Made by a program: the position numbers and the translations under genes. The notes below the pieces were generated by a model. It was not told the origin of the DNA and ran no database searches. It saw only the letters and a list, made by a program, of their open reading frames with translations. Below, piece by piece: positions 47,528 through 58,645 of a DNA stretch of 64,000 nucleotides. The stretch comes from Primulina eburnea (lineage: Eukaryota > Streptophyta > Magnoliopsida > Lamiales > Gesneriaceae). Where the stretch lies: contig NC_133105.1 in assembly GCF_022965805.1 (NCBI RefSeq), positions 32,431,233-32,495,232 on the forward strand, read 5' to 3'. Each line of letters opens with the position of its first letter. Position 1 is the first letter of the stretch.

Positions 47528-49619
47528 TGGGAGGTCCCATGATCCTCATTAGTTTTTAATTATCAAGCAACCAGGATTTATAAGCGTAAAGAGTGGAAAC
47601 TAGTAAAAAATTTCCATTTTGGGCCTACAGAAATTTTAACATTATACTCGAGGAAACGAGTAAAAATATTCTTGAGTTTCGGCAAAACAACACAACCAAA
47701 CATTTATACTCGAAAATAGAGTCCAATAAACCAAATAGAATACCAATCACATGCAGAGCCGACCAGGCTTGATCACACCAAATAAATTCCAACACTCAAG
47801 AATATAACCATACAACTACACGAAACATCTCCTCGGAAAATGAATCAATATATAGTATATATATCTGGGGACTCCCAACTCAAACGGACTCATAGGGCTC
47901 CACTGGCAGACGCTTCACCAGCTGCATCAGAACCACCTGTAAAACATGCTCTGGAATCACATAACAAACCACAGCAGCCCTGAGAGACAAGGTTCGAACC
48001 CCAGTACGAAGATCAAATAAATTACAACATATATAACTGATATGTAATGAAATCAAGGCAATACAATACAATGCATTTAGGGTACCAAATAATCTTGGAT
48101 ATCAAACTGGATCCAAAGAAACGATAACAACAACTGTGGCCACATGTGCTAGGGATGTGACGTGTCAAATATGTCCTCAGTCCTCCACTTTTTAAGAAAT
48201 GAGGAATAATTTTAAAAATGCATCCAAATAGCACAAAGAGCACATAAACACATAATTCACATAGAATCAATCATTTCACATCAATTAAATTACACTTCGT
48301 TCTAGACGTATAAGGAATCGATCAACCAATACCTTAACCTTCAAATTATATTACCACAATAATTTATGAACTCCTCGGTGCTTCTTGGTTACTAAAACAT
48401 GTGGCAAATAATTTATTTCCATCAAATAAATATTCAGCTCCTAACCAAATACATGTTACTAATTCCAGCTTGTACCTAAGCTAGGCTATAAGGTCATAAC
48501 TCAACCAAAACGTAACAAAAATACATTTATCATACGTGGGTGGAATCCTAACTCAGACTCCCATATTTCATCAGAAGACATCAAGAACATAAATTCAAGT
48601 ATCTCGGTTTGACACTGAAAAACGCCCAAAACCAGAAACCATGAGAAATAAGTTCTGTGACAAATTCAGGTTCGAAACGTATGAGTATAAAATTCATATC
48701 TAACTCATTATTGACTCAAATCAATATCCACCAATTGGAAATGAAAGAAACTCACCTATCTAAGATTTCCTAGAAGAAATTTTTTCATAATCTCAGAAGA
48801 TTAATCCCATAATTAACAAGAAGACGATGCTACTCACGCAATCGCGGGCAGAAGTCTGTAACTAATCAGTTTCAGTAAAACAAGCATAACTATTTCAATT
48901 CATAACAGAATTTAACGATTCAAGTCTCATTACGAAGAAAAAACATAGTTCTACAACTTTATTTGAACTAAAAGTGCACAAAGCGAATGCACCAAGGTCA
49001 TAACCTTGAAATACATTAGCCATTCAACAAAGCTCAAACACAGAGTTTGATTTTGATACATTTTGGTAAAACAATCATATCAAATCTATTTCTAATTGGA
49101 ATTCCATTTGGACAGCAGTTACAAAAAGCTAATACATATATATACAAGTTTTATTTGAACTACTAGTCGAAAATCTTAGTGCACAACACAGAAACACAAA
49201 AATCAGAAGCCAAAAGGTACAACTAGAAGCAGAACCCAACATCTACTTCCATGGACAAAATTAAAACAAAGTCCTAAAGATTACCTTCAATCAACTTCTA
49301 CAAATTGAAATAGAGTTGGAAATGAGATCTTCAAGTCTTAAAGTAACAAAGAATCAAGAAGAAGGCTGGAAATGGAGCATAATCTCGCAAGCAGCAGGTA
49401 GGAAGAAATGGAACAGCTTAAACGAGCTAGGTTTCTACTTCTCGGACTGAAATCGAACAAAGGACCACCTGGACTAGCTTGTGCGGTCTCTAGCAACCTA
49501 CTTCTGGTCGGATTTGAGAAGCAACAACAGCTGAGAAGGCGATACAGAAGAGAATGAAATGGATGCAAGGAGAAGAAGCGACAAGCTTGAGGAGAAAAAT
49601 GAATTGGGCTTGGGGAAAA
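47528..49619 (-). mobile_element. 5' LTR of E, outer end missing
   Basis: It pairs with the 3' LTR pieces. It stops at 49619 inside GGCTTGGGGAAAA, where the inverted fragment begins, about 240 bp short of the LTR start expected from that fragment. Short frames here have no known domain. Confidence 0.8.
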
Positions 49620-49930
49620 TGTGTGAGAACCCGAATTAGAATAATTATTTTAAAGTGCTAAATTAAAAAAATTAAGCCAAATAAATGTAATTGTGTGTTA
49701 AAAAATATGTATTAGAAAATATCGGAGATATTTACGATATTAAATACATATTGGATTTTTATAGCACACGGGAGTTGTAATACTTGAACCGGGTCACATT
49801 CTAGCAATTGTTATAAATCTTTGGATACATGTATATGTGTTATGTAAAGAAGAAAGCCTATTTTCCCCAAGCCCAATTCATTTCCTCCTCAAGCTTCTCG
49901 TTTCTTCTCGCTTCTTCTCTTGCATCCATT
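49558..49930. repeat. inverted repeat of about 62-70 bp arms formed by two LTR pieces
   Basis: Left arm 49558-49619 and right arm 49861-49930 are near-complements (ATGAATTGGGCTTGGGGAAAA against TTTTCCCCAAGCCCAATTCAT), separated by about 240 bp that begins with the LTR start TGTGAGAACCC. Confidence 0.85.
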
Positions 49931-50003
49931 TTTCTTCTCCATCGTGAGTAGCTTATTGTCACCCCCCTTGCTGATAGGAAGCGGATTTCCAGAGCTCACC
50001 CAA
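49622..50003 (+). mobile_element. inverted fragment of the E-type LTR
   Basis: TGTGAGAACCCGAATT onward matches the complement of 42193-42498, here in plus orientation, head-to-head with the 5' LTR of E. It is cut at 50003 by the LTR of F. Confidence 0.8.
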
Positions 50004-52027
50004 TGTGGGGACCCGGACGCTAATCATCTTCTTAATCATCTTTGGGATTTAATTATCAATTAAGATAAACAGGGTCTAAAAATTTTTTCTTTTTAAAATA
50101 TAAGTGCGGAATGTAATGGAATTTAACTAATATACATCTCAGTATAAAAGTACAATAATGTACAACAATTATTCAAACTAGTCTAAGGTTCAACTACTAA
50201 ATTTCAAGTATTAAACCAAGTCTACATCCAAGTCCGGAATCACCACTCGAATCTCGATCTCTCATCATCCTCTTGACCCTGATCCTGCCCCACCTGTTGT
50301 CATGCACACATACAAACAAGACTACAGCCGGATAACTCCGGTGAGAATGAATCCCAGTATAAACAATGTATACATGCAATTAACTGACTTAACATAAAAG
50401 CATGAATTATATCTTGTCACATGTATCATAATCGAACAACATGTATCAATATTAAACTGTAAATAAAACATAAATCGTAATCTACGAAACATAAATCAAT
50501 ACGGATCTGTAAATCAAATTCTAGTCTCAATATCTAAGACTCGACTCATCTCTCATTCTAATCTAGGGATCCCGGTGAATAAGAACGTAACAAGTCTCCC
50601 ACCTACTACTACCAGTCGCGGTGGCGGTACGTTCTTATTTCTGGACTTTGGTCTAACTGTATCGAATAATCTACAATAAGAACAATATCTTTATCTTAAG
50701 CATATCGATACACCAAACGTCCAGTGCCTTGGCGTATCTACCAAAACTAAGCCTAGTCTTACAAAGTGCAATGGGTCAGTGACTATACTGTCAAGATCTA
50801 ACCCCTCTGTCAGTGACTCTTACTCAATAGCTCTATGCTTTCTTCTTCTAACTCAATAGAATAAACATAATCATTAAAACACAAAGGTATAAAAACAATA
50901 CCATAAAAGTATGTGGTTTAGGGAAACTTGAGTAAAATCTAACTCAAGTCGATCTCCCAGTTAACATCGATTTATACCTTTCTCTTCTCGGTTTGATGAA
51001 GACGAAGTCTTGTATTCCAATTTGTCCATATCAAATCTGACAAAGACGATCGCATAAATACAATATCAGTATATAACTCAGTTCAAAACCTGTTTTGATC
51101 AATACTCAAATCAAACACAATCTGATTAATGTCAATGACATAACAATACAATCCCAATCAGTACTGAATCTGATCAATATCAATCAACTGATGTTTCGAC
51201 GGCATAACAATAAAGTCTCAATAATCCCGTCAATTTAACATTACAGATATAATACCATAATTCATAATCAATACCAGTACAGCCCATACTCTGAATAATA
51301 ACACAACTCTGATATAGAATCTCAACTAAATCAACTCAAAAAATCATAACAAATACATAAACAGTCTATTCTTTAATCTGACTTCAGTTATGCAATGCCT
51401 ACTGTAGCAGAAACACCATATCTGATTCATATTCAATTCTGACAATATCACAAATTCAAATCATGTCTAAACATTACAAAACTTACGTCCAGTTGTAGCC
51501 TGTGTTGATAGAACACAATACTGAAGTCGGATCTAAAATCGGACGGACGGATTTCTCGTAAATCAATTTCTGATCTTCGAAGAAACTTATCTCCCCAACT
51601 CTCGATTTCCTTCTGAATTCTGAAGATAATTCGCATGCTTATATATATATATATATAACATACCATTCATGCAGCAAGGCAAGTGGCGTCGTGCATGTTC
51701 TGTACGTTGCGCGCATATGCAGGACCCTGTTCGCGCATATGCGCCGGTAGTTCGACCAGCATCTACGTCGCGCATATGCGCCGATCATTCTGCCCATCTC
51801 GCGCATGTGCGCCATCTATGTCGCGCATATGCGCGAAAGGTTCTTCCTTCCTCGCGCATGTGCGCCCAACACGTCGCGCATGTGAGCGAGGACTTCTCCT
51901 TACATCTCATGTCTAATCTTCTTTCGGCTCTCTCGGTCTGATCCATTCCGTTTATAATCATCTCGATTAATAAATAAATCATTTCAGATCAATCTCAGAT
52001 TACAGTAATAAAATCTCGGGCCTTACA
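50004..52027 (-). mobile_element. 3' LTR of F
   Basis: 2,024 bp. Starts on the minus strand TGTAAGGCCCGAGATTTT (52027) and ends GTCCGGGTCCCCACA (50004). Contains the hairpin region 50294-50327, the TATA-like run near 51644-51657 and the dyad array 51690-51886. Polypurine tract AGAGGGGGAGAAA adjoins at 52028-52040. Confidence 0.92.
51694..51886 (-). repeat. U3 dyad array of F (3' LTR), centre word ATAT, 22-bp spacing
   Basis: CATATG or CATGTG cores start at 51714/51736, 51773, 51804/51826 and 51857/51879. The three clear pairs are each offset by exactly 22 bp. Flanks are CGCG on most copies. A further weak CATGTT lies at 51694. Confidence 0.88.
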
Positions 52028-52040
52028 TTTCTCCCCCTCT

Positions 52041-54613
52041 TAGATCTGAGTTCGTCCTCGAACTCGCAAATATTCAATTCAAATATATCAGAAGAATGTA
52101 TACAGAGTTTAAATCAGAAACTCTTCTCAATGAATCCATTCTGAAATTTCAATCTCATATCAGATTCTGTCTTTCAAATAATCTCTTTGCTATTCTAAAA
52201 ATCTTACTGTGTTTTTAACAACAGAATAATTTTCATTTTCTTCTGAATCAGTTTCATTTTTCTTGCTCTATCTCGGACTGTATCAGATCTTATCTCAGAT
52301 ATCTTTGAGACAATATTCTTATACCAAAGAAATCTGCAGTACTTATTGTACAATGCTTCGTATGTAGCTATCCCAATACTCATTTGATGATTCTCATTGC
52401 ACCACGTGACAATGCGTCGTGCTAACTAGTGCTAACATCCAGCACTATAGCTCTATACATAATTTCTCAGATCTGGATAGTATGCGAAGGAGTTATGGTA
52501 TATTTTGCCACAAGTACAAAATCCAGCAAAAATCACAATCTGATATAATCTACTGTGGCATTCTTGTTACTCTGACCACTTCTCTGACATCGATCTGTGT
52601 CATTTGGTCATGTTTGTACGTCATCTTTAACAAACTAATAAATATATATTGAACAATCTGTCAATCACAATCATATCATATCACAATCTGGAAAGTATTA
52701 TAATGGTCTCATTACGAAATTCATCGAAATATACTCCCCGTGTCTAGTCAAAAATATACAAATTCTGTAATAAATCTTCTGATATCTCTCTTTCTGTCTT
52801 CATTTATTGGCGATTCAGACATTTCAGTACAAATTCTGCCAACATTTCAGCATAAATTCTGCCATAACTGATTTAATCTGTCTATATCAAAACTGTCTGT
52901 TCAAATATTATACATTCTAAGTCAACAAAATGAAAACTGAATCCACTACTGTGTGTTTCTGACACTGTCTGTCATTTCAGATTCGAACTATTTGGTACAA
53001 AAAAATCAGTTAATAATATAAATTAAAGAAAAATACCTACATGGTATTCGGTTCTGACTATCGATATCAAATTCTGTTGTACAATTCTGAAACATTTGAC
53101 ATCACAAGATAATCATTCTCATCCAGTAAAAATCACATATATGTCACTCTGATCACGTTCTGAACTGCTGTAATTCTCGAATTCAGCTCTGATTCGGTTT
53201 GAACCGTATATGATCTCAACGGTTCACAATAATTTGTATCAAATACGAATTCAGAATAACAGTACTATCACGTCAGATTCACAATATCAATAATCTATAC
53301 TGATCTATTGAGTTTATTAAACTCATAAAACGGAAATTTCTGGCAATATTGTCAATTCTGACTAATCAATCACGTCTTCATGTCGTTCTGATCAACTGCT
53401 ATATATCATCTGCAAATATAATCTGCCCCCAAACAATATAAACTGTCTAAAATACTGTTTTAGAACAATAACAATACTCAAGCAGATACAAAACAACAAT
53501 CGTATAAGATAATCTGCCAACTCAGACCCAAAAATAAATTTCTGACATTTCTGAAATTTCTGATCTTTCTGATATCTGTATCATTCTCAGTCACTGATCA
53601 TGATCTCAACTGTGTCAAAATCAATCGATATACTAACTTCAGATATCGTATATTCTGAATACAATCTGTTTCAAGCAGGATTCATATCTGAATAATTTTT
53701 GTATACAATAATCACAGTTCTCAGAGTATTCCATACAATCTTCAGATATTCGATTCAATCAATCAGATGCTGCAAGTATATCAAAATATCATGGATACAA
53801 CGAGCATGAAATCAACAGAATATCTCTGCACATACTGAAACATACCAAAGAGAAAAACTAAATCAGATGTAACTCCTGGGCGGTACTCTTCTACTGATCT
53901 TTCAATTCTTTCAATTCATTCAATGCCATTCTGTACATTCAATATCATTCGGTCCTGAATTCTAAAGCAACAAAAAATACCTGATATCGATTCAATTATG
54001 AAATTTATCTTTCTAATACAAGGCAAATCTGAAATCTTATCTGGGAAAACATCAGCCAACTCGTACATCACTAGCAAATCTGCCAATGCTAGGCTCGATT
54101 TCAGTACATCTACTGCATACATAAGGATACCATATGCTCTTTTCTGTATCAATCGAGTCATATACAATACAGATATCAAAGGAATTCTAGATCTAGAATC
54201 CTTACCGTAGAATTCCTACTCATCAGCCTTATCTGATCTGAATCTTATATTTTTGTGGAAGAAATCTACAATAGTTCTGTACTTGTTCAGCAGATTAATA
54301 TCAATAATGCGGTCAAATTTGAAAACACAAGTACATCACAATCTAACTCGATCTTGTTCTCATATTACTGTAGTTTACGATATTTCACAGAAATCTCTAA
54401 TATCAACATTTCCCCCCCAAACGGTAAGGAAATCAATACTACAGTACAAACAGACCCAACAGATAGATATATCTTCATGCAATTCAGTCAAAGATAATCG
54501 TATGGAATGCATCAATATATATCAATACATATGCAATATAACCATAAAAGAACAGTACCTGCGGTGTGTCTTAGGTCTGTTCCTCGGTCATTGCCACCAG
54601 ATGATTCTGCTCC
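52041..54613 (-). pseudogene. decayed pol of F
   Basis: Only scraps are legible: an integrase-like IATYEALYNKYCRF near 52330-52370, and ELADVFPDKISDLP with a heavily altered RT start at 53916-54179. Near 54560 the protease start AGTVLL follows gag with no intron-like block. The stretch is much shorter than pol should be and full of stops. No active site survives that I can read. Confidence 0.7.
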
Positions 54614-55528
54614 CTAACTTCTTCGGGAACTTCTCTGTGGACAAACTCTAGCAAAATGCCCCGGCTGTCTAATGATATTGCAACTACCAGTCACTCCCTG
54701 GCATTGCTCTGTGGGATGTCTCCCTCCACAAGTTCTACAATATACTTCAGTATAACTCGGGCTGGCAACACTGGAGCTAGATGAACCACTCGGTTCACTT
54801 CCCAACTTCTTAAACTGTTTCTTCCGAATTTTCAGCTGTGCTTTCTTTTCACCACTGATGCTGCCAATCTCAACTCTGGAAGGCAGTTGCTGTGAACTCG
54901 GTGCTGGAAGATCATATGATACTCCCTTTTGTCCCATCAAAACTGTTTCTGCTCTTTTGGCTCTGTTCAATGTATCAGCAAAATTAATCGGTCGCTTCAC
55001 ATTCACCAATGTACGTATCTCCGGATTTAATTCCCGAATGAACTGATCATATATAGCTTCATCATTTCTAGCCACATGAGGGACAAAACGTAGCAAGGTA
55101 AAGAACTGAGCCAAATACTCATCAATACTCATGTGACCCTGTCTCAAAGTTGAAAAATTTGCACTTTTGTCTTGTCTGTATGATACGGGGAAAAATCTTT
55201 GATATAATTCAACCTTAAAAATTTTCCACGTAATTAGTGAACTGCGCTGTTCTAGGGCTTCTTTGGTTATTAGCCACCAACTTCTTGCAGCTTCCTGTAA
55301 CTGATTCCCAATCAACTTAACTCTACAATCATCTGTGAAATCAAGAAATTCGAATAGCATTTCCATATCTTCAAGCCAATTCTCACAATCTACCGGCGTC
55401 TCAGTACCCTGCAGAATCGGCGGTTGAAATGACTGAAACCTCTTCCACTGTATTTCTATCGGAGTTTCTGATATACCTATCTGTTCAGTCGAAGTGCTAC
55501 CCCTTTCCGGAATTCTTCGAGGCGGTAT
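54614..55528 (-). pseudogene. gag of F, nearly intact, start codon changed to ATA
   Basis: The frame is open for 304 codons from 55528. It begins with ATA CCG CCT CGA AGA, where Tekay-type gags begin M-P-P-R-R, so the ATG at 55528-55526 appears lost by one base. The next in-frame ATG is at 55366. Landmarks: FQPPILQGTETPVDCENWLE, QLQEAARSWWLITKEAL, FKVELYQRFFPVSYRQDK and YLAQFFTLLRFVPHVARND. Zinc knuckles follow: CRTCGGRHPTEQC, and CNIIRQPGHFARVC, where the second Cys is lost. Gag here could still be translated from 55366. Confidence 0.85.
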
Positions 55529-55812
55529 ATCTGATTATCAATAGATTAGTACACAATCTATACAATCTGTCTCAGCCCTCCTCTGATCATATACCTCTGA
55601 TCCAGAATCGGTTCTGATTCAGTCTTGATAAATACATGCTGTAATCAACTCAGATAGCAATACAACATGTAATAAGGAAAGCAATAACTCATGCTAGCAC
55701 ACACAATGTAGATCAACATTATAATAAATCTCATGCTAGCAATCACATGCAAGGAAAGAAAAACTCAATCTACCACGCTCATTCTCTTCTATATCAGTCT
55801 AAAGGATCTATC

Positions 55813-55824
55813 GCTCTGATACCA
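55813..55824 (-). other. tRNA-Met primer binding site of F
   Basis: The minus strand reads TGGTATCAGAGC, a perfect initiator-tRNA-Met site, five bases inside the LTR edge at 55830. Confidence 0.92.
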
Positions 55825-55829
55825 TCTGT

Positions 55830-57468
55830 TGTGGGGACACGGACGCTAATCATCTTCTTAATCATCTTTGGGATTTAATTATCAATTAAGATAAACAGGG
55901 TCTAAAAATTTTTTCTTTTTAAAATATAAGTGCGGAACGTAATGGAATTTAACTAATATACATCTCAGTATAAAAGTACAATAATGTACAACAATTATTC
56001 AAACTACTCTAAGGTTCAACTACTAAATTTCAAGTATTAAACCAAGTCTACATCCAAGTCCGGAATCAATACTCTAATCTCGATCTCTCATCATCCTCTT
56101 GACCCTGATCATGCCCTACCTGTTGTCATGCACACATATAAACAAGACAACAACCGGATAACTCCTGTTAGAATGAATACCAGTATAAACAATGTATACA
56201 TGCAATTAACTGAATTAACATAAAAGCATGAATTATATCTTGTCACATGTATCATAATCGAACAACATGTATCAATATTAATCTGTAAATAAAACATGAA
56301 GCGTAATCTACGAAACATAAATCAATACGGATCTGTAAATCAAATTCTAGTCTCAATATCTAAGACTCGACTCATCTCTCATTCTAATCTAGGGATCCCG
56401 GTGAATAAGAACGTAACAAGTCTCCCACCTACTACTACCAGTCGCGGTGGCGGTACGTTCTTATTTCTGGACTTTGGTCTAGCTGTATCGAATAATCTAC
56501 AATAAGAACAATATCTGTATCTTAAGCATATCGATACACCAAACGTCCAGTGCCTTGGCGTATCTACCAAGACTAAGCCTAGTCTTACAATGTGCAATGG
56601 GTCAGTGACTATACTGTCAAGATCTAACCCCTCTGTCAGTGACTCTTACTCAATAGCTCTCTGCTTTCTACTTCTAACTCAATAGAATAAACATAATCAT
56701 TAAAACACAAAGGTATAAAAACAATACCATAAAAGTATGTGGTTTAGGGAAACTTGAGTAAAATCTAACTCAAGTCGATCTCCCAGTTAACATCGATTTA
56801 TACCTTTCTCTTCTCGGTTTGATGAAGACGAAGTCTTGTATTCCAATATGTCCATATCAAATCTGACAATGATGATCGCATAAATACAATATCAGTATAT
56901 AACTCAGTTCAAAACCTGTTCTGATCAATACTCAAATCAAACACAATCTGATTAATGTCAATGACATAACAATACAATCCCAATCAATACTGAATCTGAT
57001 CAATATCAATCAACTGATATTTCGACAGCATAACAATACAGTCTCAATAATCCCGTCAATTTAACATCACAGATATAATACCAGAATCAAAATCTATACC
57101 AGTACAGCTCACACTCTGAATAATAACACAACTCTGATATAGAATCTCAACTAAATCAACTCCAAAAATCATAAGAAATACATAAACAGTCTATTCTTTA
57201 ATCTGACTTCAGTTATGCAATGCCTACTGTAGCAGAAACACCATATCTGATTCATATTCAATTCTGACAATATCATAAATTCAAATCATGTCTAAACATA
57301 ACAAAACTTACGTCCAGTTGTAGCCTGTGTTGATAGAAACACAGTACTGAAGTCGGATCTAAAATCGGACGGACGGATTTCTCGTAAATCAATTTCTGAT
57401 CTTCGAAGAAACTTATCTCCCCAACTCTCGATTTCCTTCTGAATTCTGAAGATAATTCGCATGCTTAT

Positions 57469-57499
<31 letters not shown>

Positions 57500-57646
57500 C
57501 ATACCATTCATGCAGCAAGGCAAGTGGCGTCGTGCATGTTCTGCACGTTGCGCGCATATGCGCGACCCTGTTCGCGCATATGCGCCGATAGTTCGACCAG
57601 CATCTTCTGTTGGCTCGCGTATATGCGCCATCTACGTCGCGCATAT
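55830..57646 (-). mobile_element. 5' LTR of F, cut by G
   Basis: Nearly identical to 50004-52027 until 57646, where G's LTR interrupts within the dyad array. The dyad pairs at 57555/57577 and 57620/57642 keep the 22-bp offset. The hairpin partner at 56146-56153 has lost its last pair. Confidence 0.9.
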
Positions 57647-58645
57647 TGTAATGCCCAAGATTGTAAGCTGATTAAATGAGATTTTGAAATATTGCATGTG
57701 AAGCAGACCGCACCCGCGCTGAGAAAAAGACTGCACCCGCGGTCATTAAATGTGAATTTGTGAAAGTGAGGCCGAGGGGACACCGCACCCGTGGTGCTAG
57801 AAGGACCGCACCCGCGGTGAATGTCCAGTAAGGTACCTATTTTTGACATTGTGATACCTCACCCGCGGTAAGAACAAGACCGCACCTGTGGTGACAAGAC
57901 CGCACCCGCGGTACAAATGAGACCGCACCCGCGGTCGTCGAGTTTAGGAAAATAAAAGGACTGCCGTGGGCACAGCACACCCGCGGTGCAAGAGGACCGC
58001 ACCCGCGGTGTTGCATGCGAGAAATCCACCTTTGAAGTTTTCGATGACACATGGCAGGGTATATATATATTTTGCACATGAGTCACCTTTCTTTCATTTT
58101 TACAGAAGAGAAACGGGAGAAACTCCAATTCCTTATGTGTTAAGGTTATGATTTTGAAAGAATTACACATCCAAACTTAATTCCGAGACGAGATTCTTGT
58201 TCCTTGCGCTAAGGGCTACAAGAGGATGTAAGTTTCTCTAAATTCCAGCATGGTTTGAAGTTTAAGTGTTGGAGAAATTCTGATATGATTATGATTATGT
58301 GTTCCTATGATTATTGTGAACGTTTATTCACAACTGGATCAATTTATGGATACTGTATGAGATGAGTTCGATTTTCCAGCACATATGATGGGAAATGGTA
58401 CAGATTTCAGAGTATATATTTTTGTTGTGATGGAATTATGAGTTGATTGTGATTGATAATGTTGTTATTAAGATATCGGTTACGCCGTTGAATTATACCG
58501 AGATTGAATATGAATTGTATAAGACTCGATTTGGAGTTGTATTGTGACATGGTACTCCTCTACATTGTCATTTCAGATTGATATTGACAGGTTCGATTTC
58601 GAGACTTTGACTACGACAGATTGTGCGACGAAAGGTATAATTCAC
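57647..58645 (+). mobile_element. 5' part of LTR G
   Basis: Starts TGTAATGCCCAAGATTG like LTR A. CATAT at 57642-57646 should be its target duplication. It carries an ACCC-type dyad array, a TATA run near 58064-58074 and the AAACGGGAGAAACTCC leader region. It stops at about 58645 and runs directly into gag, without LTR end, primer site or leader. Confidence 0.8.
57710..58009 (+). repeat. U3 dyad array of G, centre word ACCC, 5 pairs at 23 or 22 bp
   Basis: GCACCC-type copies start at 57710/57733, 57785/57808, 57859/57882, 57902/57925 and 57977/57999. Four pairs are offset by exactly 23 bp and the last by 22. Pair starts are 75, 74, 43 and 75 bp apart, so one pair sits closer. Same word as the array of P. 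Confidence 0.92.

Larger units (their letters stand above)
36998..49619 (-). mobile_element. chromovirus E (minus strand), interrupted and rearranged
   Basis: Left (3') LTR 36998-39088 plus 42193-42498; internal region 42499-47527; right (5') LTR 47528-49619, which lacks its outer end. A family-C LTR sits in the left LTR, and another C piece replaces protease and RT. The gag is closely related to that of G. Degraded throughout. Confidence 0.85.
50004..57646 (-). mobile_element. chromovirus F, gag-bearing element with decayed pol
   Basis: 3' LTR 50004-52027, internal region 52028-55829, 5' LTR 55830-57646 (its outer end cut by G). By eye the LTRs differ at only about two or three sites per hundred, so the insertion is recent. 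Yet pol is far more decayed than gag and shorter than usual, which suggests pol was already defective when the copy inserted. Confidence 0.85.

Noticed and set aside
54253..54651. Plus-strand frames opposite the F gag/protease boundary
   Set aside because: They are antisense shadows of decayed gag-pol.
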